Shown one piece after another: positions 60,190-64,000 of a DNA stretch of 64,000 nt; within the stretch, counting starts at the first letter, position 1, and the number at the start of each line of letters is the position of its first letter. The stretch is from Chimonanthus salicifolius (Eukaryota > Streptophyta > Magnoliopsida > Laurales > Calycanthaceae), in contig CM023541.1 of assembly GCA_013350335.1 (NCBI GenBank), positions 66,434,608 through 66,498,607 of the forward strand. Direction: 5' to 3'. Position numbers and translations under genes: made by a program. The notes beneath the pieces were generated by a model. It did not search any database and had not been told where the DNA came from. It saw only the letters and a list, made by a program, of their open reading frames with translations.

Positions 60190-61134
60190 CTTAAAATGGC
60201 CAGGCTGATCATAATGAAAGCAGTTGTTCCCACCTCTAGGAGCCTGAGTGACTGATGCAGATGGGGAGGGATGATTGGGATGAAAGCCCCCTGTTGACCC
60301 AATAGATGGTGAAGGTCTGCTAGAGTTTGGTCGGAACCTCTTGCTGGGCTAGAATGTACCCCTCCCGCTCTGAGCTCGGCGATTGTCAAAATGCGTCAAT
60401 TCAGCCATCTCTTGCTCTGCTATAGTGGCTCTGCTGACCACTTCTGCCAATGTGGCTGCCTTGAATATAGTTACCTTGGCCCTTATGCTTGGTCGAAGGC
60501 CCCGCTCAAACTTGCGTGCCCTCCGATACTCTGTATCCACTATATAAAATGCATATACAGATAAACTGAGAAATTCCTGGTGGTACTCTGCCACCGTCAT
60601 GGTACCCTGTACCAAAGATAGAAAAGCCTGGGTCTAACGCTCCTTCTCCTCCTCAGGAAAATAATGTTCCAAGAAGGTAGCTGAGAACTGTTCCCAAGTC
60701 ATGGCAGTCCTCTCCCCTTCCGGAATAAGTGCTCGATGCTTCTCTATCACCTCCCACCATTTACCAGCATCATCAATCAGTTGTGATGTGGCCAGTAAAA
60801 TCTTATGAGTATGACTCGTAATATTCAACAAAGTCAGAATCTGTGAAATCTTCTTCAGCCAGTTTTCCGCTCCGACAGCCCCTTCTCTTCCCTTGAAGTA
60901 AGGAGGGCGCTGTTGCTGGAAGTCCTTGACCATGCTCCTGTCATTGTTTTCCTTAGTGGTTCCATTCCCATCCATGTGTTGTTGCAGCACCGAAGTGACC
61001 ACCGCTTGAACCAAATTCTACAATTCAAGAGGCACCACAGGTATGGTCACGCTGTTTTGTTGCTCCTCCTCTTGGTGAGATTGTTGTTTCTTCCTCTTCA
61101 TGATGAGATTGTCGTTCCTCTTCTTCACCCCCAT
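60190..61134 (-). pseudogene. Element F gag, broken
   Basis: The earliest in-frame ATG is at 61134 (MGVKKRNDN); another is at 61101. Blocks: PLEL-stop-NLVQAVV (TAG 61017-61019, CAG in E), RPPYFKGREG, LLATSQLIDDAGKWW, MTWEQFSATFLEHYFPEEEKE-stop (TAG 60634-60636), TQAFLSLVQGTMTVAEYHQE, FERGLRPSIRAKVTIFKAAT. The zinc knuckle reads CFHYDQPGHFKREC: the second cysteine is a tyrosine and the following glycine is an aspartate, which should destroy zinc binding. A TAG near 60350 lies before the knuckle. Confidence 0.9.
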
Positions 61135-61441
61135 TTGGGTTTTGTCGGGTATTTCTCCTTGGCCTTCCCCTTGGATCCATTTTTCCCTAAGCCATGAAAA
61201 ATATCAAGACTTAGTTTCCATAAACAATATTTTGCATTTCCTACCTGTTGGGGAAAATTTCCAAATAAGCACTCTTGATTTTTGCTTTGTTTTCTGGGGA
61301 AATACATCCTATGTTGATATGTTTCATAATCTGATTATTTTGACTGTACTTCCTTTACTATCATCCGTCTGAGTCTAACGAAGTAAATTAATGCACGGAA
61401 ACTGGATTAATTTACCCCGAGAGATTCAATGTTTCGGGTTC
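61135..61441 (-). other. Element F 5' leader
   Basis: About 300 bp between the primer site and gag. No gene. On the minus strand it has a purine-rich middle (61140-61200) and short TTTTGG steps. Similar in length to the leader of C. Confidence 0.6.
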
Positions 61442-61453
61442 GCTCTGATACCA
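61442..61453 (-). other. Primer-binding site of element F (initiator tRNA-Met type)
   Basis: TGGTATCAGAGC on the minus strand, two bases after the LTR end; a perfect match to the initiator tRNA-Met primer site also found in C and E. Confidence 0.92.
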
Positions 61454-61455
61454 AC

Positions 61456-64000
61456 TGTAATGCCCCGCCCTTTTTCACTCGCTTCATCCCATAAATTCAG
61501 AGTCTATTTTTTTTTTTTTAATAACAAAGTAGAGTGATAGAGAGCGGGACGTCACGAGCGAGCTAAGTCCGACCCTTAACTGGCCAACCCTATGTGTGCA
61601 TGGACCAAGTCCATGAAAATGGTTCACACATAGCAATATAAACCTGCGGAATATTAACATCAAAATTGCGGAATCATAATAGAACCAAGTTCTATTCCAT
61701 TCAGATAGCAAGTACGTCAAGTCCTTACTCATCATTCAAATACCATAATTATCAAAACTAACAACTATCCATTTAAGTTACTACATCCCGAAATCTAGAT
61801 ACTCAAATACAAGTCCATGAGTAACTTTTGTTTAAAACATATAAAATAAATCATCCACGCTCCTATGCTTGGCCCTCCTTGCGTTCATCGTTCCCCTGAT
61901 TTCCTGTATCATCAACTAGGGTAGAAGTAGGGCGTTAGAACAACGCGCCCATTAGGTATTCCAATTACGGCTAACACATGGTCAGCACAAAACATTTATA
62001 ATAATATCGTAATGTCAAAAACCATATAAATCCATGCCATGCAATGATGACAAATGCAATGAGTCCCACCCATCACATGTACATAAAAATACCCACCACA
62101 TATGTCTTTCGGATGCCCCGACGGAGTGTGGACCCTCCGAATTCCTCCTGATAGAAAAGCATATCAAGGTACCGCACATAGGTTTTTCGGACGCCCAGAT
62201 GGAGTGACCCCTCCGGTTACAAATCCTCCACCCCATGCCATGCATGAGATGCCAATGAAACACATGCTATTTTATAACATAAACATAGCATTTAAAATCA
62301 TATTTAAAACACATGCTCTTTCCTCATATAGACCTAGCATTTAAAATTCAATATAAAGCATATCCTTTGAAACATAAATTCATCAAAATAAGATAAACAC
62401 AAAGTATATAAACCCATGGTTTCAAAGAGGTGGAATCCTACCAAAGACCGCTAACTTGTGCTTGCGTCTTTCGTCCGGTAACCGCTCACGATCGTAAACG
62501 CCTTGTGAGATCCCGTTACCTTATAATACAATAATAAATCAAAACCAAGTCCCACTTGATTTACAACTTTTAAAGTCCATTAACCAATCCCCATATTTAC
62601 AAGATTGTCATTCATGGCTAACCTTCCATCTTAGCATGTATTCACAACTTTGCCCTTGGTTTAATCATTTCAACCCTTCCACTCCTTAACACATAAACAC
62701 AATAGACCCATAACTGATTCATAGACATCTAAGTTCACCAAACAATTCCCATGGGGTTCGGCCATACACCATGGCCGAACCCATGGTCCCTTATTTTCCT
62801 TTAATTACGAGAATGCCATTCATGGCTATCATTATCCCTTATTCTCATTCATAATGTACATAGACTAATAATTAACCCAATAATTCGAGTTCATAAAATA
62901 AACCTCATGGGGTTCGGCCATACCCCTTGGCCGAGCCCATGATCCTCCACTTTATTTAAAATACACAAGACATAATCCACAAATTTGATTCATGGGGTTC
63001 GGCCATATGATGTCTTTGTTTCCAATTTTCACTAATGATCCACAATTAGGAAGATTCCGAATTAATCATCCATCCTTCCATAATAAGAAGGTTTCCAAAT
63101 TTATCTCCACCTTCTATATTTAGAAGGTTTCTAAAATAACATTCCATAATTAGAAGGTTCCTAAATTAAAACTTTCTAATTTAGTCTTCACCTTCCAAAA
63201 ATAGAAACTTTCCAAATAAACCGACTTCCATAAATAACTGCTTCATAATTTGGCAACCTCCTTCCATAATTAGAAGGTTTCTAAATTTAATACACCATTT
63301 CCATAATTAGAAACCTAGTGGGGTTCGGCCATACACCACGTCTGAATCTCGCCCATGGAAACAAATCTAACCTTTTCCATTATTTTCCAACTTAATAACA
63401 TCCTTCCCTTTTAATCAATCATACATTAAAAAAAATATACCAATCCAACTTCATGGGGTTCGACCATACACCATGGCCGAACCCTATGGTTCATATTCCT
63501 TAGAGATCACACATAATTATTCCATTTTAATCAATTAAAATCCTCAAATATAGTTGGTGGGGTTCGGCCATACACCATGGCCGAACCTCACCCTTTCTTT
63601 CCATTCTTTTGATCCAACATCTTAGCCATAATACAATCATGGTTCGGCCATGCAATGGCCGAGCCACATCCCTAACCATATCTCCATTTAAAATCCTCTT
63701 AAAACATAAGTATAATTCCATTATCTTCTTGTTTGAAACCCCATAAATTTATTAACAACTTCCATGGTTTTATAATTCAAATATCATTAAATAAACCATG
63801 TGCTTCCATTAATCAATCATGGGGTTCGGCCATAGTATGGTTCTTTTCTTTCCATTTTAAAAATCAAATCATCAGTCATCACCCAATATTCTTTTCCATG
63901 GGGTTCGGCCAAACACCTTGGCCGAACCCTATGGTTCTTTATTCAAAATAAATTTATCAATTAGATACTAACCTTTTCCGATTCCTTGCTCTTCCAATCC
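61456..64000 (-). repeat. 5' LTR of element F, cut by the window edge
   Basis: The plus strand starts TGTAATGCCCCGCCC. 2545 bp are visible and align base for base with 49398-51970 of the 3' LTR, apart from small indels. The order of modules is the same: T-run 61508-61520, GGGCG hairpin 61929-61950, CGGAG/CTCCG units about 62110-62220, palindromes 62750-63933. Two palindromes (62991-63012 and 63819-63844) have lost an arm. Confidence 0.93.
62750..63933 (-). repeat. Cluster of GGTTCGGCC palindromes in 5' LTR of F
   Basis: Units at about 62750, 62908, 62991 (arm lost), 63320, 63453, 63560, 63641 (short form), 63819 (arm lost) and 63898. They correspond one to one with those of the 3' LTR. Confidence 0.9.

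Larger units (their letters stand above)
49398..64000 (-). mobile_element. Element F: Ty3/gypsy chromovirus, minus strand, family A LTRs, split by solo LTR G
   Basis: Reading leftward: 5' LTR from beyond 64000 to 61456, primer site 61453-61442, leader, gag (to about 60190), pol with protease, RT, RNase H, integrase and chromodomain-like tail (60184-52676), polypurine tract, and 3' LTR 52615-49398. The LTRs match solo LTRs A1-A3, so F shows what those copies were before loss of the internal domain. Without solo LTR G the internal domain is about 4.8 kb. The left flank is GTTTC (49393-49397); the matching target copy is beyond the window. Confidence 0.92.

Overview
The window is a piece of an angiosperm nuclear genome made almost entirely of nested LTR retrotransposons. 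I found no host gene, tRNA, rRNA or CRISPR array. The evidence for a plant is: Ty3/gypsy chromovirus polyproteins with LTRs of about 2.8-4.4 kb ending TGTAA...TTACA (consistent with the Tekay/Del type), primer-binding sites complementary to plant initiator tRNA-Met, an Athila/Tat-type gag with a tRNA-Asp-like primer-binding site, and short TRIM-like LTR units. I cannot name the species. Letters below (A, B, C, D, E, F, G, H, I) are local names for families or elements.

Layout. 1-13559: the 3' part of chromovirus B (+): broken RT/RNase H/integrase/chromodomain-like pol (1-2643), then a 3' LTR (2700-13559) that was itself hit by two solo LTRs of family A (3220-7643 on +, TSD GTTAT; 9736-13049 on -, TSD TGAAC). 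B sits inside the gag zinc knuckle of chromovirus C (-): gag 13565-14456, primer site 14684-14695, 5' LTR 14698-22266, which carries a third solo A LTR (15567-19211, TSD GCAAC). C in turn lies in the LTR of an Athila/Tat-type element H (-), visible as 22267-22304 and 40778-42436. The same H LTR was hit by an LTR of family D (22305-40777, +). That D LTR contains a TRIM array (22809-23629) and the full-length chromovirus E (23836-38597, +), whose 5' LTR carries a second D-family solo LTR (24130-28030, -, TSD TGTCA). E's own 3' LTR preserves the uninterrupted target of that last insertion.

42437-44057 is probably non-coding internal sequence of H. 44058-48760 is a second Athila/Tat-type element I (+): LTR with TATA box, tRNA-Asp-like primer site, AT-rich leader, decayed gag. 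After an unassigned stretch (48761-49397) comes chromovirus F (-, 49398 to beyond 64000): 3' LTR 49398-52615, pol, gag, primer site 61442-61453, 5' LTR from 61456. F's LTRs belong to family A, the source family of the three solo LTRs. Its integrase region is split by solo LTR G (53762-57781, +, TSD TGAGT).

All coding regions are broken by stops and frameshifts, many at former CAG/CAA codons, so no element here looks autonomous now. The most unusual signal is in the LTRs: a strong palindrome (about 17-bp arms, core GGTTCGGCCAT / ATGGCCGAACC) dispersed many times in family A and also present in families C and G, with a degenerate form in E. Other short hairpin modules are conserved across LTR families that otherwise differ, one of them with what look like compensatory base changes.
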